Source: Microbulbifer taiwanensis (GTDB lineage: Bacteria > Pseudomonadota > Gammaproteobacteria > Pseudomonadales > Cellvibrionaceae). Taken from it: a stretch of 64,000 nucleotides of DNA. Below the pieces are notes generated by a model. It was given only the letters and a program-made list of their open reading frames with translations, ran no database searches and was not told where the DNA came from. The stretch spans positions 1 through 64,000 of the forward strand of contig NZ_JACZFR010000037.1 of NCBI RefSeq assembly GCF_014904815.1, given 5' to 3'. Within the stretch, counting starts at the first letter, position 1; every line of letters starts with the position of its first letter. Below, piece after piece: positions 46,501 to 55,275 of the stretch. The position numbers and the translations under genes are program-made.

Positions 46501-47297
46501 CCGGAAAGGGCCTCGACATAGGGGCGCAACTCAGTGGCGCCGAGCGCGCAGTTGAGGCCGACGGAAAGCGGTTTGGCGTGGGCGACCGAGTAGTAGAAAG
46601 CCTCGGTGGTCTGGCCGGACAGGGTGCGGCCGGAGGCATCGGTGATGGTGCCGGAAATCATGATCGGCAACTCGAAGCCGAGCTCCTCGAACAGCTGTTG
46701 CAGTGCGTAGATGGCCGCCTTGGCATTCAGCGTATCGAAAATGGTTTCGACCAGGATCAGGTCGGAGCCGCCCTCGACCAGCGCGCGGCCGGCCTCGACA
46801 TAGTTCTGCACCAGTTCGTCGAAGGTAACATTGCGTGCGCCCGGGTCGTTCACGTCCGGGGAGATACTCGCGGTGCGCGACGTGGGGCCGATGACGCCGG
46901 CCACGAATCGCGGCCTGTCCGGCGTCGACAGGGCGTCCGCTGCGCGACGGGCGACGCGAGCCGCCTCCAGGTTCAGTTCCGGCACCAGGTCTTCCATATC
47001 GTAATCCGATTGGGACAGGCGCGTCGCGTTAAAAGTATTGGTCTCGATAATATCGGCACCGGCCTCGAGATACTCCCGGTGCAGCCGCTCGATCAGCGCC
47101 TGCTGGGTCAGGCTCAACAGGTCGTTATTGCCCTTCAGGTCCCGGTGGAAGTCCGCAAAGCGCTGGCCGCGATAGTCGCCTTCCCCGAGCTTTTCCCGCT
47201 GAATCATGGTGCCCATGGCCCCGTCCAGTATCAGGATGCGCTCGGCGAGTGCAGAGCTGAGCTGTTCGAGGCGTTGGCTGCGGGACTGCTGGGACAT
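43584..47297 (-). CDS. metH: Cobalamin-dependent methionine synthase
   Basis: A 1237-residue modular enzyme making methionine from homocysteine and 5-methyltetrahydrofolate. Domains in order: homocysteine-binding (1-325) with zinc-ligand [11 protein letters not shown]; pterin-binding (about 355-610; [21 protein letters not shown]); cobalamin cap and Rossmann domains (about 650-890) with the cobalt-ligand His in [24 protein letters not shown]; and the C-terminal reactivation domain with YWGYAPDE and [17 protein letters not shown]. The full length matches E. coli MetH. The ATG at 47297 gives [13 protein letters not shown]; 17 upstream in-frame codons are not conserved. It needs cobalamin, so B12 synthesis or uptake must be encoded elsewhere. 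Confidence 0.97.
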   Translation of the reverse strand: MSQQSRSQRLEQLSSALAERILILDGAMGTMIQREKLGEGDYRGQRFADFHRDLKGNNDLLSLTQQALIERLHREYLEAGADIIETNTFNATRLSQSDYDMEDLVPELNLEAARVARRAADALSTPDRPRFVAGVIGPTSRTASISPDVNDPGARNVTFDELVQNYVEAGRALVEGGSDLILVETIFDTLNAKAAIYALQQLFEELGFELPIMISGTITDASGRTLSGQTTEAFYYSVAHAKPLSVGLNCALGATELRPYVEALSGVCAENVSAHPNAGLPNEFGEYDETPEETAAIVAEFARSGFINILGGCCGTTPEHIRAIADAVADIAPRALPEIKPALRLAGLEPFVVDENSLFVNVGERCNVTGSARFKRLIMEEDYDTALQVAAAQVEDGAQVIDFNMDEAMLDSVAAMRRFLNLAATEPDIARVPFMVDSSKWEVIEAGLQCIQGKPIVNSISLKEGEADFIEKARLCLRYGAAVVVMAFDEQGQADTFARKTEICKRSYDILVDKVGFAPNDIVFDPNIFAVATGIEEHNNYAVDFIEAAQWIREQLPGANVSGGVSNVSFSFRGNNPVREAIHSVFLFHAIRAGLNMGIVNAGMLEVYDELPQELREKVEDVILNRSPDATEALLDIAEKYRGDGTTAERKEDLAWRQLPVNKRLEHALVKGINNFIEQDTEEARAQATRPLDVIEGPLMDGMNVVGDLFGAGKMFLPQVVKSARVMKQSVAYLQPYIEEEKTEASKPNGRILMATVKGDVHDIGKNIVGVVLACNNYEVIDLGVMVPAETILQTAREKQCDIIGLSGLITPSLDEMVHVAAEMERQGFDIPLLIGGATTSKAHTAVKIDPQFKRNQTVYVADASRAVGVASSLISDELRPNFVKGIQEEYEKVRKRTANRKRNDTRLSYEEALAAAPQFDWQNYTAAVPNKIGVTVIDDFPLEKLVDTIDWTPFFISWDLAGKYPAILNDEVVGEAATDLYKNAQLMLQQIIDRKLLRARAVFGLWPANSDGDDIIVYKDERRSEELTRLHHMRQQVQKRGGDGQCRSLADFVAPVDSFRADGSRVADYVGGFAVTTGLGADELAAKYEAKHDDYNAIMVKALADRLAESFAEYLHKQIRVDYWGYAPDEQLSNEELIKEAYTGIRPAPGYPACPDHTEKATLFKLLDAEQNAGVSLTEHFAMLPAASVSGWYFAHPQAKYFNVGKIGRDQLQSLAERKGLSEQALERWLRPNLEE

Positions 47298-47664
47298 GGA
47301 CACTTCCTTAAAGCGATAGCGGGGTCGAAAGGGCGGCCATATTAACACGGGCGCAGAGGCTGGGGCCGGTATGCCGCCGCTCCTGTGGGCATAAGCCGCA
47401 AACCAATGGTTCTAGACGGCCGGTCAAATCGTGAGCGGAAACGCCAATGGCCTGGAGGGGCACGGAGCTGCCACGAGAGTCGGTCGCAACGAGCAGTCGG
47501 CAATTGTGCGAGCGGCAATCCCCGGCATCCCTCCTACACTCTGGGAGTGCCGGACACGGCAATCTTGACGCCGATATAGGCTATCGGGAGCAGCAGTCAG
47601 GGCAAGCCGATCGCGCGCGCCGACGCTGATGGCCGATTGAATGTTCACATGAGGAAAAGCGACG
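47298..47664. promoter_or_regulatory. metH/amidotransferase divergent region
   Basis: No gene. It contains the AACCAATGGTT motif at 47401-47411 shared with the cysI region, and an inverted repeat CCGGCA/TGCCGG at about 47521-47552. I looked for cobalamin or SAH riboswitch landmarks on the metH strand and did not find a convincing match. Confidence 0.45.
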
Positions 47665-48348
47665 ATGAAGATTCTGATGGTACTGACTTCCCATGACCGG
47701 CTGGGCGATACTGGTGAGAAAACCGGTTTCTGGCTGGAGGAGTTCGCGGCGCCTTACTACGTCTTCCGGGATGCCGGCGCGGCAGTGAGCCTGGCCTCGC
47801 CCAAAGGCGGCCAGCCACCCCTGGATCCAAAGAGTGACGAGCCGGATTTCCAGACCGCAGCGACCGAAAGGTTCAAGAAGGATGGCGAAGCCCGGGAGGC
47901 GCTGGCAAACACAGAGCCGCTCGCGGGCCTGGAGGCAGCGGATTTCGATGCGATCTTCTACCCGGGCGGTCACGGTCCCCTGTGGGACCTTGCAGAGGAC
48001 AGGCACTCGATTGCCTTGATCGAGGCTTTCAGTGCCGCGGGCAAGCCCATCGGGGCCGTGTGCCACGCGCCGGCGGCCTTCCGCCACACCAGGGGTGCAG
48101 ATGGCAAATCGCTGGTGCACGGCAAGAGCGTTACCGGCTTCAGCAATTCGGAGGAGGCCGCCGTGGGGCTCACCGAGGTGGTGCCCTTCCTGGTGGAAGA
48201 CATGCTGAAGTCCAATGGTGGCGATTACTCCAGCGCCGACGACTGGCAGAGCTACGTGGTCGTCGATGGAGCCCTGGTCACCGGGCAGAATCCGGCCTCG
48301 TCGGAGGAAACCGCCGAAACCCTGCTGGGCTTCGTCAAGGAGCCCTGA
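47665..48348 (+). CDS. DJ-1/PfpI family (type 1 glutamine amidotransferase-like) protein
   Basis: A 227-residue protein of the DJ-1/PfpI superfamily, Hsp31-like branch, whose members act as glyoxalase III, deglycase-like or chaperone proteins. The nucleophile elbow is GAVCHAPAAF with Cys133 and His134; the conserved acid is in KTGFWLEEFAAPYYVF (Glu25 or Glu26), and FYPGGHGPLWDLAED is the usual oxyanion segment. The ATG at 47665 follows GAGGAAAAGCGACG. It is a single gene. Detoxification of methylglyoxal is the most likely role, by family analogy. Confidence 0.9.
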   Translation: MKILMVLTSHDRLGDTGEKTGFWLEEFAAPYYVFRDAGAAVSLASPKGGQPPLDPKSDEPDFQTAATERFKKDGEAREALANTEPLAGLEAADFDAIFYPGGHGPLWDLAEDRHSIALIEAFSAAGKPIGAVCHAPAAFRHTRGADGKSLVHGKSVTGFSNSEEAAVGLTEVVPFLVEDMLKSNGGDYSSADDWQSYVVVDGALVTGQNPASSEETAETLLGFVKEP

Positions 48349-48465
48349 TCAGGCGGCGGGGCGGAGCGGCTGTTCGCCCGCCAGCGGTTTTGTCGGCCGT
48401 GGTTTAACTCGGGGACAACTGAGAGTAAAATACCCGACAAAGGAACTCGGTTATTGAGAAGTCTT

Positions 48466-49056
48466 ATGTCTGAATTGAATGTCACCATCACCGAATCCGC
48501 CCAGGAGTACCTGCGCGAGCTGCTGGAGAAACAGGACTGCGAGGGCATCGCCATCCGCATGTTCGTCTCCAACCCCGGCACCCCGAATGCGGAGACCTGT
48601 ATCGCCTACTGCCGCCCCGGCGAGGAGCAGGAGGAGGACGTGGTGATGGAGATGAACGGCTTCAAGGCCTACTTCGAGGGGCGCAGCGTGCCCTACCTGG
48701 ATGAGGCACGGGTCGATTACTCGTCGGACAAGATGGGCGGCCAGTTGACCATCCGCGCGCCCAATTCGCGCATGCCCAAGATCACCGACGACAGCCCCAT
48801 CGAGGACCGCATCAACTATGTGCTCTACAACGAAGTCAACCCCGGTCTCGCCGCCCACGGCGGCCAGGTGAGCCTGGTGGAGGTCACCGAGGACAAATTC
48901 GCGGTACTGAAATTCGGTGGCGGCTGCCAGGGCTGCGGCATGGTGGATATGACCCTGAAAGAAGGGGTCGAGAAAACCCTGAAAGAAAAGATCCCGGAGC
49001 TGGCCGGAGTCAAGGACATCACCGACCACACCGATAAATCCCAGGCCTATTATTGA
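48466..49056 (+). CDS. nfuA: Fe/S biogenesis protein NfuA
   Basis: A 196-residue iron-sulfur carrier. The N-terminal degenerate A-type domain (1-95; [33 protein letters not shown]) is fused to a C-terminal Nfu domain (about 110-196) with the cluster-binding CxxC at Cys154 and Cys157 ([20 protein letters not shown]). It transfers [4Fe-4S] clusters to targets, possibly including the sulfite reductase and serine dehydratase encoded here. The ATG at 48466 gives the family start [10 protein letters not shown]; a TTG at 48454 lies four codons upstream. Confidence 0.96.
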   Translation: MSELNVTITESAQEYLRELLEKQDCEGIAIRMFVSNPGTPNAETCIAYCRPGEEQEEDVVMEMNGFKAYFEGRSVPYLDEARVDYSSDKMGGQLTIRAPNSRMPKITDDSPIEDRINYVLYNEVNPGLAAHGGQVSLVEVTEDKFAVLKFGGGCQGCGMVDMTLKEGVEKTLKEKIPELAGVKDITDHTDKSQAYY

Positions 49057-49082
49057 TGGGCGTTTGGAACCCGGGATTTGTG

Positions 49083-49113
49083 TAGGATGGGCAAGCTTGG
49101 CTTTGCCCATCCT
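49083..49113. repeat. Short TAGGATGGGCAA palindrome
   Basis: GGATGGGCAA and TTGCCCATCC are perfect inverted arms. Related to the longer elements at 10716 and 25073. It lies just after nfuA, upstream of the terminator. Confidence 0.8.
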
Positions 49114-49130
49114 GCGAAGTCGAAAACAAA

Positions 49131-49157
49131 ACGCGGGCAATGCCCGCGTTTTTATTT
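49131..49157 (+). terminator. Rho-independent terminator after nfuA
   Basis: ACGCGGGCA and TGCCCGCGT form a GC-rich hairpin followed by TTTTATTTTT. On the other strand it is followed by TTTTGTTTT, so it can also end the convergent GH16 gene, whose stop is 10 bases away. Confidence 0.93.
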
Positions 49158-49166
49158 TTCAGTTGC

Positions 49167-50681
49167 CTACTGGTAAACCCGCACGTAATCCACGTACATA
49201 CGCTGTGGGAAAACACTGGAAGCATCCGGGCTGCCGGGCCAGTTACCGCCGACGGCCACATTCAGCAGGATGAAGAAGGGATGGTCGTAGACCCAGGGGC
49301 CGTACTGTTCCACTTGGGCGCGGGACACATTGTAAAAATTATTGCCGTCCACAAACCAGCTGATACCGCTGCTGTTCCACTCCACCGCATACACATGGTA
49401 ATTGGCATCCACATTCTGGCCGACATTGTAGGTGCCGGCGATTGGCGTATTGCCGGAGTAACCGGGCCCGTGCAGTGCGCCGTGGGTGAGGGTGGGTTCG
49501 AAGCCGACATGCTCCATGATGTCGATCTCGCCGGAATTGGGCCAGCCGACGCTGCCGATATCGTTGCCCAGCATCCAGAAGGCGGGCCAGATGCCCTGGG
49601 TCTGCGGCAGCTTGATGCGCGCCTCTATGCGTCCGTACTGGAACTCCCGTTTGCCGGCGCTGATCATGCGCGTGGAGGTGTATTCGCAGGCGCCGTACCA
49701 GCAGCTGTGGCCGCCCTCGCGACGCGCCTCTATCACCAGCACATTGCTCCCCGCCTGGGCGTCGAATTGAATGGAGGCATTCTGGCCGCTGGTGTAGTAC
49801 TGCAGCTCGTTGTTGCCCCAGCCACCGCCGCCGGTTTCGAAGGTCCAGTTGGCACTGTTGATACTGTCGAACTCGTCGCTCCATACCAGGCCGCCACTCG
49901 CCACGGGGCTGACGACAATCGAGGAGACGCTATCATTGAAATTCTCGTTGTTCAGGCAGCTGTCGTCGCCGGTCAGGGTGACCGAGGCACCGGAGAAATG
50001 GTCGTGCTCGTAGAGTGTTGCCCGATAGCCCGGGGCAAGCTGGATGGAGGAGGCATCGTCGTTGACGAAGCCCAGCGCCTGCAGGCTGGCGAGGTTGTGG
50101 GAGCCCACGTCCAGGCCAGCGGACCAGCCGCCGTAGTTGCAGTGCTGGTAAACCCTGGCCACCGGGTCACTGCCGCTTTCGGGAATAACCTCTATCCAGT
50201 TCAGGTTCCAGTCGCCGCTGCTGGCGTAGACCCCGAGGCTGTAGGTGCCGGCATCGATGTGCGCCGTATGGGAAACGGTCTGCCAGTTCTGCCAGCCGCC
50301 GGTGTTCGGCACGTTGATGCTGCCGAGCACAATGGAGCCTGCGTTCAGGTCATTGGACAGGGTACCGCCGACGTTGCTGGCCACGCGAAAGCGGATCCTG
50401 TAGTTGCCGGAAGTGGGAATATTCAGGTTGTTATAGGCAAGCCACTCGCCGGCGGCGACCCAGCCGACATTGTAGCCGCCACCGTTGTCCTGGGTCGCCT
50501 CGATGTCCACATCGTCACTGCGATAGGCGCCGCCGGTATTGCCGGGTGTCGTATCGTAGTAAGCGTCGTAGTCCTCGGCCTGGAATACCGCAGCTTTGGC
50601 CTCGACGAGGCCGAAAGCCGCCAGAAAAGCGACGGCGAAAAGCCGCGCCCGGGGTTTTGCCGCAGACGTTGAATTAATCAT
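49167..50681 (-). CDS. Secreted GH16 beta-glucanase with CBM6 and beta/gamma-crystallin modules
   Basis: A 504-residue secreted enzyme: signal peptide (1-30, AVAFLAAFGLVEAKA); CBM6-type carbohydrate-binding module (about 32-165; FQAEDYDAYYDTTPGNTGGAYRSDDVDIE, NVGWVAAGEWLAYNNLNI); a two-motif beta/gamma-crystallin domain (about 175-258) with calcium-type NDDASSI and NDSVSSI; and a GH16 catalytic domain (about 262-504) with GEIDIMEHVG, catalytic Glu385, Asp387 and Glu390. The WPAFWMLGNDIGSVGWPNSGEIDIMEHVG layout fits endo-1,3-beta-glucanase/laminarinase rather than agarase. The ATG at 50681 follows AAGGAA. It degrades extracellular glucan. Confidence 0.93.
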   Translation of the reverse strand: MINSTSAAKPRARLFAVAFLAAFGLVEAKAAVFQAEDYDAYYDTTPGNTGGAYRSDDVDIEATQDNGGGYNVGWVAAGEWLAYNNLNIPTSGNYRIRFRVASNVGGTLSNDLNAGSIVLGSINVPNTGGWQNWQTVSHTAHIDAGTYSLGVYASSGDWNLNWIEVIPESGSDPVARVYQHCNYGGWSAGLDVGSHNLASLQALGFVNDDASSIQLAPGYRATLYEHDHFSGASVTLTGDDSCLNNENFNDSVSSIVVSPVASGGLVWSDEFDSINSANWTFETGGGGWGNNELQYYTSGQNASIQFDAQAGSNVLVIEARREGGHSCWYGACEYTSTRMISAGKREFQYGRIEARIKLPQTQGIWPAFWMLGNDIGSVGWPNSGEIDIMEHVGFEPTLTHGALHGPGYSGNTPIAGTYNVGQNVDANYHVYAVEWNSSGISWFVDGNNFYNVSRAQVEQYGPWVYDHPFFILLNVAVGGNWPGSPDASSVFPQRMYVDYVRVYQ

Positions 50682-51022
50682 ATTTTTTTCCTTATTGTGA
50701 TGGTTGCCGCCGGGCAGCGTTGCGCCGGGTGCGCATCCGCCCGTCCGTCGCTGATGGGGAATGCAGAAACCGTGGGCTGCCGGTTGCCGCTGTGCATTTT
50801 TGTATTGTTTGTCCCCCGGCTTCGACCCAGTAAGGGAGGGAATCGCAAAGTGGCACTGCCTGTCAGGGCGTTCGGCGCCAGAATTTTTTGATGGGATGGG
50901 GCAGGAAAAAATGATTCAGATAAAGCGCTGGTGAGGGGATGGTAACTGCCGGCCGAGTCTCCGGTACAGGGACCGGCGACTCGGCGTGGCCAAATAGGGA
51001 GGTGGTCGTCGCAGCCCGGGCG
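50682..51022. other. Intergenic region with a strong hairpin
   Basis: No convincing gene. The part next to the GH16 start is its promoter region. At 50952-50985 a 14-bp stem (GCCGAGTCTCCGGT with ACCGGCGACTCGGC, one mismatch) with a 6-base loop lies just past the stop of the next minus-strand gene and may end its transcription, although no T-run follows. Confidence 0.6.
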
Positions 51023-52027
51023 CTACTCGGATTCCTCTGGCTCCAGATTCTCGAAATGATCAAAGACGTCGACGTAGTCCAGGTAAGCACCGTCAAAATC
51101 TGCATCCAGAATCCTGAACAGGTAGGAGTCGTTGTTGCCGAAAATGATGTCCTGCCAGCCCTGCTTCCAGTACTCCACATAGTAGTTGCCGGGCGTACCC
51201 GGAACCCTCTCTTCCAGCCAGGCGGGCGGATTGGTGGGCCAGAAGGACTTCCAGTAAAAGCGATCGTCCTCGGCCTGACCGATGCTCACATAGGCGATCA
51301 GCAGCCTGCGACCGCCGTTGTTCTTCACCTTCAGCTGCTCGATCTGTTCCGCGGTATATTCCTCGCCGTTAAAGAAGAAGTCGATAATGACGACGTCGTA
51401 ATCCGTTTCGCTGATCGCATCGACCAGGTCCTGCCGGGTTGAATAGAGGCGCGGATTGATCAGGTTGAGGAAGTTGCTCGCCTCGTCGAGAAATTCGATA
51501 TTGTCAAAATTGCTGTTGTGGACTTCCGGCGGGTAGCCGGGAATATTGTCCAGTTCCTCGTGATCGGCCGCGAAGGAAATATAACCGGCGTCTTCGTTGT
51601 CCCGATAGGAGTCATCAATGTTGACTTCGCTGAAGGCGAAATCGGTGACCAGTATGACGGCGCCATCGTCCTTGGCCAGGTCGAGGAAGCGCTGCAGGCG
51701 CTGGCGCTCCGACAGCGGGGTGGGCTGGTCTATGCCGTTCTGGCCAAAGAAAAGGGATTCCTGAGCCAGGCCGTCCACGGCGCCGACATAAGCGGTATCG
51801 AGCGGGCCGTTATCGCGGCCATTGGTGGTAACCAATTCAATTCCATTTTGCGGAATGACGATGAATTCGCTGTCGATACCCTTGGCATAGCGGCTGATAT
51901 CCCGGACAAAGTCGCGCATCTCCTGCTTGTAGTCGACGACGACATCGGTGGGGAATTCCGGAAGCTCATCGAGGTTGCAACCGACAAACAATAGTGGGGA
52001 CAAAAGGGCGGCGAGGGTACGTTTCAA
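51023..52027 (-). CDS. GH114-like (polygalactosaminidase-type) lipoprotein
   Basis: A 334-residue lipoprotein of the GH114/TM1410 family, related to endo-alpha-1,4-polygalactosaminidases. I start it at the TTG at 52027, which follows GGAGAAGG and gives the lipoprotein signal KRTLAALLSPLLFVGC (Cys17). Longer in-frame starts reach into hrpB and would bury the signal. Family segments are the barrel strands VVIIDFFFNGEEYTAEQIEQL, LLIAYVSIGQAEDDRFYW, PAWLEERVPGTPGNYYVEYWKQGWQDIIF and FDGAYLDYVDVFDHF, whose Asp residues are candidate catalysts. It is probably anchored in the outer membrane, acting on galactosamine-containing polysaccharide. Confidence 0.82.
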   Translation of the reverse strand: MKRTLAALLSPLLFVGCNLDELPEFPTDVVVDYKQEMRDFVRDISRYAKGIDSEFIVIPQNGIELVTTNGRDNGPLDTAYVGAVDGLAQESLFFGQNGIDQPTPLSERQRLQRFLDLAKDDGAVILVTDFAFSEVNIDDSYRDNEDAGYISFAADHEELDNIPGYPPEVHNSNFDNIEFLDEASNFLNLINPRLYSTRQDLVDAISETDYDVVIIDFFFNGEEYTAEQIEQLKVKNNGGRRLLIAYVSIGQAEDDRFYWKSFWPTNPPAWLEERVPGTPGNYYVEYWKQGWQDIIFGNNDSYLFRILDADFDGAYLDYVDVFDHFENLEPEESE

Positions 52028-52148
52028 AATCCTTCTCCAGTAGCCAGAATACAACGCGCTAAAAAGTAGCAAGCATGGCGGCGGCGGGCAATAGACCCGC
52101 CCGCAAACCGGGAGAAAAAGAAAAACAGAGAGAAAAAAGGTCTCCCCT

Positions 52149-54707
52149 TTATGGCGCACTCATGCGCTTTTTGGTCTTGCTGGTTGCCTGCGCTGTCAGT
52201 GGGTCGTCCGGCCAGTAGTGTTTCTGGTATTTGATGCGCAGTTCTTTCTTGACCTCCTGGTAGGTGTTGGCCCAGAAGCTGGCCAGGTCCCGGGTGACCT
52301 GTACCGGCCGACGGGCGGGAGACAGCAGGTGGATCATCAGGGGGAGCTGCCCCTGCAGAATGGCCGGGGTCTGTGCCAGGCCGAACAGCTCCTGCAGGCG
52401 CACCGCCAGCACCGGCGGTGTTTCACCGTAGTCGACCTGGATGCGCGAGCCGCTGGGTACGGTGAAATGGCTCGGGGCCAGCTCGTCGATTTTCTGCTGG
52501 CTGGGCCAGTCGAGCTGGCCCTGGAGAATGCTGTGCAGGTTCAGCTGTTTAAGCTGGTCCAGTCTGTTGCAGCCGTGCAGGTGCGGCAGCAGCCAGTCCT
52601 CCAGGGACGCCTCCAGGGCCGCGTCACTCCAGTCCGGCAGCGGCAGATCTGCGAGCAGCTGCGGATACTCTGCGGCACTGGCGCGCAGAAACTGCACCCG
52701 CGCGCGCAGGTCCTGGGCCTCCCGGCTCCAGGGCAGTGTGCCCAGCCCCTTCTGGTGGATGGCATCCAGCAGGGCGCGGCTGAGCAACTGCGGAGAAATC
52801 TCCTTCGCCGGCCGCTCGTCCAGCAGCAGCCGACCGAGGCTGGTTTTCAGGCTGGCCACGGCGCGGCCGGCCGCCTCGTCCCAGCGCACGGATTCCTTCT
52901 GTTCGATGTGCTCCGCAAAACACTCGCGCAGTGCGCCCTCGGAAATGCGCGCGGCCAGCTGGATACGCGCGTCGCGGCCCTGGCCGTCCAGGTCGGCGAC
53001 CACCAGGAAATCCGCCAGTGCCAGCTCGTCGTCGTGGGAAAAGTGGGCCCCGCGGCCACCGGACAGCAGGAAGCGGCGCTCGCGGTCGCGGCGGCTCTGG
53101 GCGATGCGGTCCGGGTAGGCCAGTCCCAGCAGCGCGCCTATGCGATCCTGCTGGTCGATCTTCGTTGGTCCTGGCTCGGTACCCCTGTGCGGGACCTTCG
53201 CCAGCTGCCGCTGCCAGGTCCCGGCCTGCTGGCGAATCCGCTGCACGGCTCCCCTGTCCACAGCGGAATTTTTCGCCTGGCCCTCGAGCAGTTGCATACG
53301 CTTGTGGATATCCCTGTCCCAGCGCGCCTCGCCGCGAAAAATATCCCGCTCGGACAGCAGGCCTGCCAGCAGGCAGGCCTCCCGGGTCAGGTCCCAGTCC
53401 AGGCTGCGGATCATCATATGCGCGAGTCGGGGATGAGCGCCAAGGGCCAGCATCTCGCCGCCGTGAGTGGTGATGCGCAGCGCTTCGTCCAGCGCGCCCA
53501 GCTGCTGCAACAACTGCTGGGCCTGTGCCACCGAGCCCGGCGGCGGCAGGTCCAGCCAGCGCAGTTCCGTCACGTCGTTGACACCCCACTGTGCCAGTTC
53601 CAGCATCAGCGGCGCCAGGTCACTGATCAATATTTCGGGCGTGTTCTTTGCGGCCATGCCGTTCTGGCGGGACTCGCTCCACAGGCGCAGGCACAGGCCC
53701 TCACTCAGGCGCCCGGCGCGGCCGCAGCGCTGGGTGGCGGAGGCCTGGGAGACCTGGGTGGTCACCAGGCGGTTCATGCCGCTGTTCGGGTCGAAGCGGG
53801 ATTCCCGCATCAGGCCGGAATCCACCACCATACGGATACCGTCGATGGTCAGGCTGGTCTCGGCCACGTTGGTGGCCAGTACTATCTTGCGCCGGCCGGG
53901 CGGGGAGGGTGCTATGGCGGCGTCCTGCTGCTGTTTGCCCAGGTCGCCATAGAGGGAGGCAATGGTGATCTCTTCGCGCCCCGCCAATTGCTCCCGCAGC
54001 AGGGCTTCCACCTGTCTGATCTCGCCGACGCCGGGCAGGAAGGCCAGCAGGCTGCCTTGCTCCCCATCCATCGAGGCGACAATCCTGCGCGCCATCAGCG
54101 CGGGCAGCTGGCGTTTGTCTTCGGGCTGTTGCTGGTGGGGCAGGTAGTGGACGTGCACCGGGTAGCTGCGTCCCTCGCTGGTGATCACCGGTGCGTCGCC
54201 GAGCAGTGCGGCCACGGTTTCGGTTTCCAGGGTGGCGGACATCACCAGCAGCTTCAGGTCCTCGCGCAAATACTCCTGGGACTGCAGGCACAGGGCCAGG
54301 GAGAGATCGCCCTGCAGGTTGCGCTCGTGGAACTCGTCGAAAATCACCAGTGCCGTCTTCGCCAGTTCCGGATCAGACTGCAGCAGGCGGGTCAGAATAC
54401 CCTCTGTCACGACCAGTATGCGGGTGGCGGCGCTGACCTTGCGCTCGGCGCGTATCTGGTAGCCCACTGTCTGGCCCACCGGCTCCCCCAGCAGCTCTGC
54501 CATGCGCGCTGCCGCGCTCCGCGCCGCCAGCCGTCGCGGCTCCAACACAACGATATTCCTGCTTCCCAGCCAGTCGCTGTCCAGCAGTGTCAGCGGCACC
54601 ATGGTGGTCTTGCCGGCGCCGGGGGGCGCCTGCAGTACGACATTGCTGTGCTGGTCCAGGGCGGAGCGCAGTTCGGGTAGGGTCGATTGAATGGGTAACT
54701 CTGACAT
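52149..54707 (-). CDS. hrpB: ATP-dependent helicase HrpB
   Basis: An 852-residue DEAH-type helicase of the HrpB family. Motifs: Walker A APPGAGKTT, motif Ia EPRRLAARSAA, Walker B DEFHERN, motif III SATLETE, motif VI ATQRCGRAGRL, with the family-specific C-terminal domain (VPSGSRIQVDYGETPPVLAVRLQELFGLAQTPAI, PVQVTRDLASFWANTYQEVKKELRIKYQKHYWPDDP). The ATG at 54707 gives MSELPIQSTLPEL; 29 upstream in-frame codons are within the divergent promoter. The cellular role of HrpB is not settled; in E. coli it is non-essential. Confidence 0.95.
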   Translation of the reverse strand: MSELPIQSTLPELRSALDQHSNVVLQAPPGAGKTTMVPLTLLDSDWLGSRNIVVLEPRRLAARSAAARMAELLGEPVGQTVGYQIRAERKVSAATRILVVTEGILTRLLQSDPELAKTALVIFDEFHERNLQGDLSLALCLQSQEYLREDLKLLVMSATLETETVAALLGDAPVITSEGRSYPVHVHYLPHQQQPEDKRQLPALMARRIVASMDGEQGSLLAFLPGVGEIRQVEALLREQLAGREEITIASLYGDLGKQQQDAAIAPSPPGRRKIVLATNVAETSLTIDGIRMVVDSGLMRESRFDPNSGMNRLVTTQVSQASATQRCGRAGRLSEGLCLRLWSESRQNGMAAKNTPEILISDLAPLMLELAQWGVNDVTELRWLDLPPPGSVAQAQQLLQQLGALDEALRITTHGGEMLALGAHPRLAHMMIRSLDWDLTREACLLAGLLSERDIFRGEARWDRDIHKRMQLLEGQAKNSAVDRGAVQRIRQQAGTWQRQLAKVPHRGTEPGPTKIDQQDRIGALLGLAYPDRIAQSRRDRERRFLLSGGRGAHFSHDDELALADFLVVADLDGQGRDARIQLAARISEGALRECFAEHIEQKESVRWDEAAGRAVASLKTSLGRLLLDERPAKEISPQLLSRALLDAIHQKGLGTLPWSREAQDLRARVQFLRASAAEYPQLLADLPLPDWSDAALEASLEDWLLPHLHGCNRLDQLKQLNLHSILQGQLDWPSQQKIDELAPSHFTVPSGSRIQVDYGETPPVLAVRLQELFGLAQTPAILQGQLPLMIHLLSPARRPVQVTRDLASFWANTYQEVKKELRIKYQKHYWPDDPLTAQATSKTKKRMSAP

Positions 54708-54752
54708 GGGCGCGATTATAGCGGGATCGCGGTTGGCCGGGGTGTGCAAGTG

Positions 54753-54795
54753 GTTGACAGTATCAACTTGACTGCCTATTGTTGACACTGTCAAC
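54753..54795. promoter_or_regulatory. Two tandem MarR-type operators over a promoter
   Basis: GTTGACAGTATCAAC (54753-54767) and GTTGACACTGTCAAC (54781-54795) are two 15-bp palindromes 28 bp apart, the second perfect. TTGACA at 54755 and TATTGT at 54777 (16-bp spacing) form a sigma-70-like promoter, so the operators overlap both elements. They lie 17 bases before the MarR start and imply autorepression; the nearby divergent hrpB start suggests they could also affect that gene. Confidence 0.82.
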
Positions 54796-54811
54796 TAAGT
54801 TGGAGGGCCCT

Positions 54812-55252
54812 GTGCCATCCCCATCCATCAGTGAATCCCTGCACCGACTGATGCACGCTTACAAGTCCCGTTTGCGACAGCTGGTGCAGGACAGGCAGTT
54901 GGGATTGCCAATCACCCATATCCGCGCCCTGAAAGGTGTCTGCAGCAATCCCCAGTGCACCGCGCAATCCATCGCCCTGCGTATGCAGCGGGACAAGGCG
55001 CAGATTACCCGGGTGCTGAATGAGCTGATTCGGGACGACCTGATCGAAAAGCGGGACAATCCCGCCGACCGGCGCAGTCAATTGCTGCTGCCGACAGCTA
55101 AGGGGCGGGAAATCATGGGGCAATTGCGCAATATTGAGCGGCAGGCGGCCGCCGCCATGACTAAAGGCCTGAGCCGGGATGAGGTGGATGAGTTTATCCG
55201 TCTCGCCACGGTCATGGCAGAGAACCTGGACGGCGGTCCGACACCCGAATAA
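54812..55252 (+). CDS. MarR-family transcriptional regulator
   Basis: A 146-residue winged-helix repressor. The recognition region is CTAQSIALRMQRDKAQITRVLNELIRDDLIEKRDNPADRRSQLLLPTAKG, with the DxRS wing signature of MarR proteins, flanked by dimerisation helices (SLHRLMHAYKSRLRQLV and the C-terminal DEVDEFIRLATVMAENL). The GTG at 54812 has GGAGGG seven bases upstream; the earlier in-frame TTG at 54779 lies within the operators. It is followed by a ferric-reductase gene after 23 bases, so its ligand may relate to iron or oxidative state, which is inference. Confidence 0.9.
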   Translation: MPSPSISESLHRLMHAYKSRLRQLVQDRQLGLPITHIRALKGVCSNPQCTAQSIALRMQRDKAQITRVLNELIRDDLIEKRDNPADRRSQLLLPTAKGREIMGQLRNIERQAAAAMTKGLSRDEVDEFIRLATVMAENLDGGPTPE

Positions 55253-55275
55253 CTGAGCCATAGGAGAGTTACATC

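Noticed and set aside
44841-47345. 834-residue plus-strand frame opposite metH
   Set aside because: MetH on the other strand has all domains and motifs. The plus-strand product has no motif.
47298-47664. Cobalamin or SAH riboswitch upstream of metH
   Set aside because: I searched by eye for conserved boxes on the metH strand and found none; a covariance-model search (Infernal with Rfam cobalamin and SAH models) would settle it.
52218-54680. 820-residue plus-strand frame opposite hrpB
   Set aside because: HrpB motifs on the minus strand explain the open frame; the plus product is Gln/His/Leu-rich antisense.
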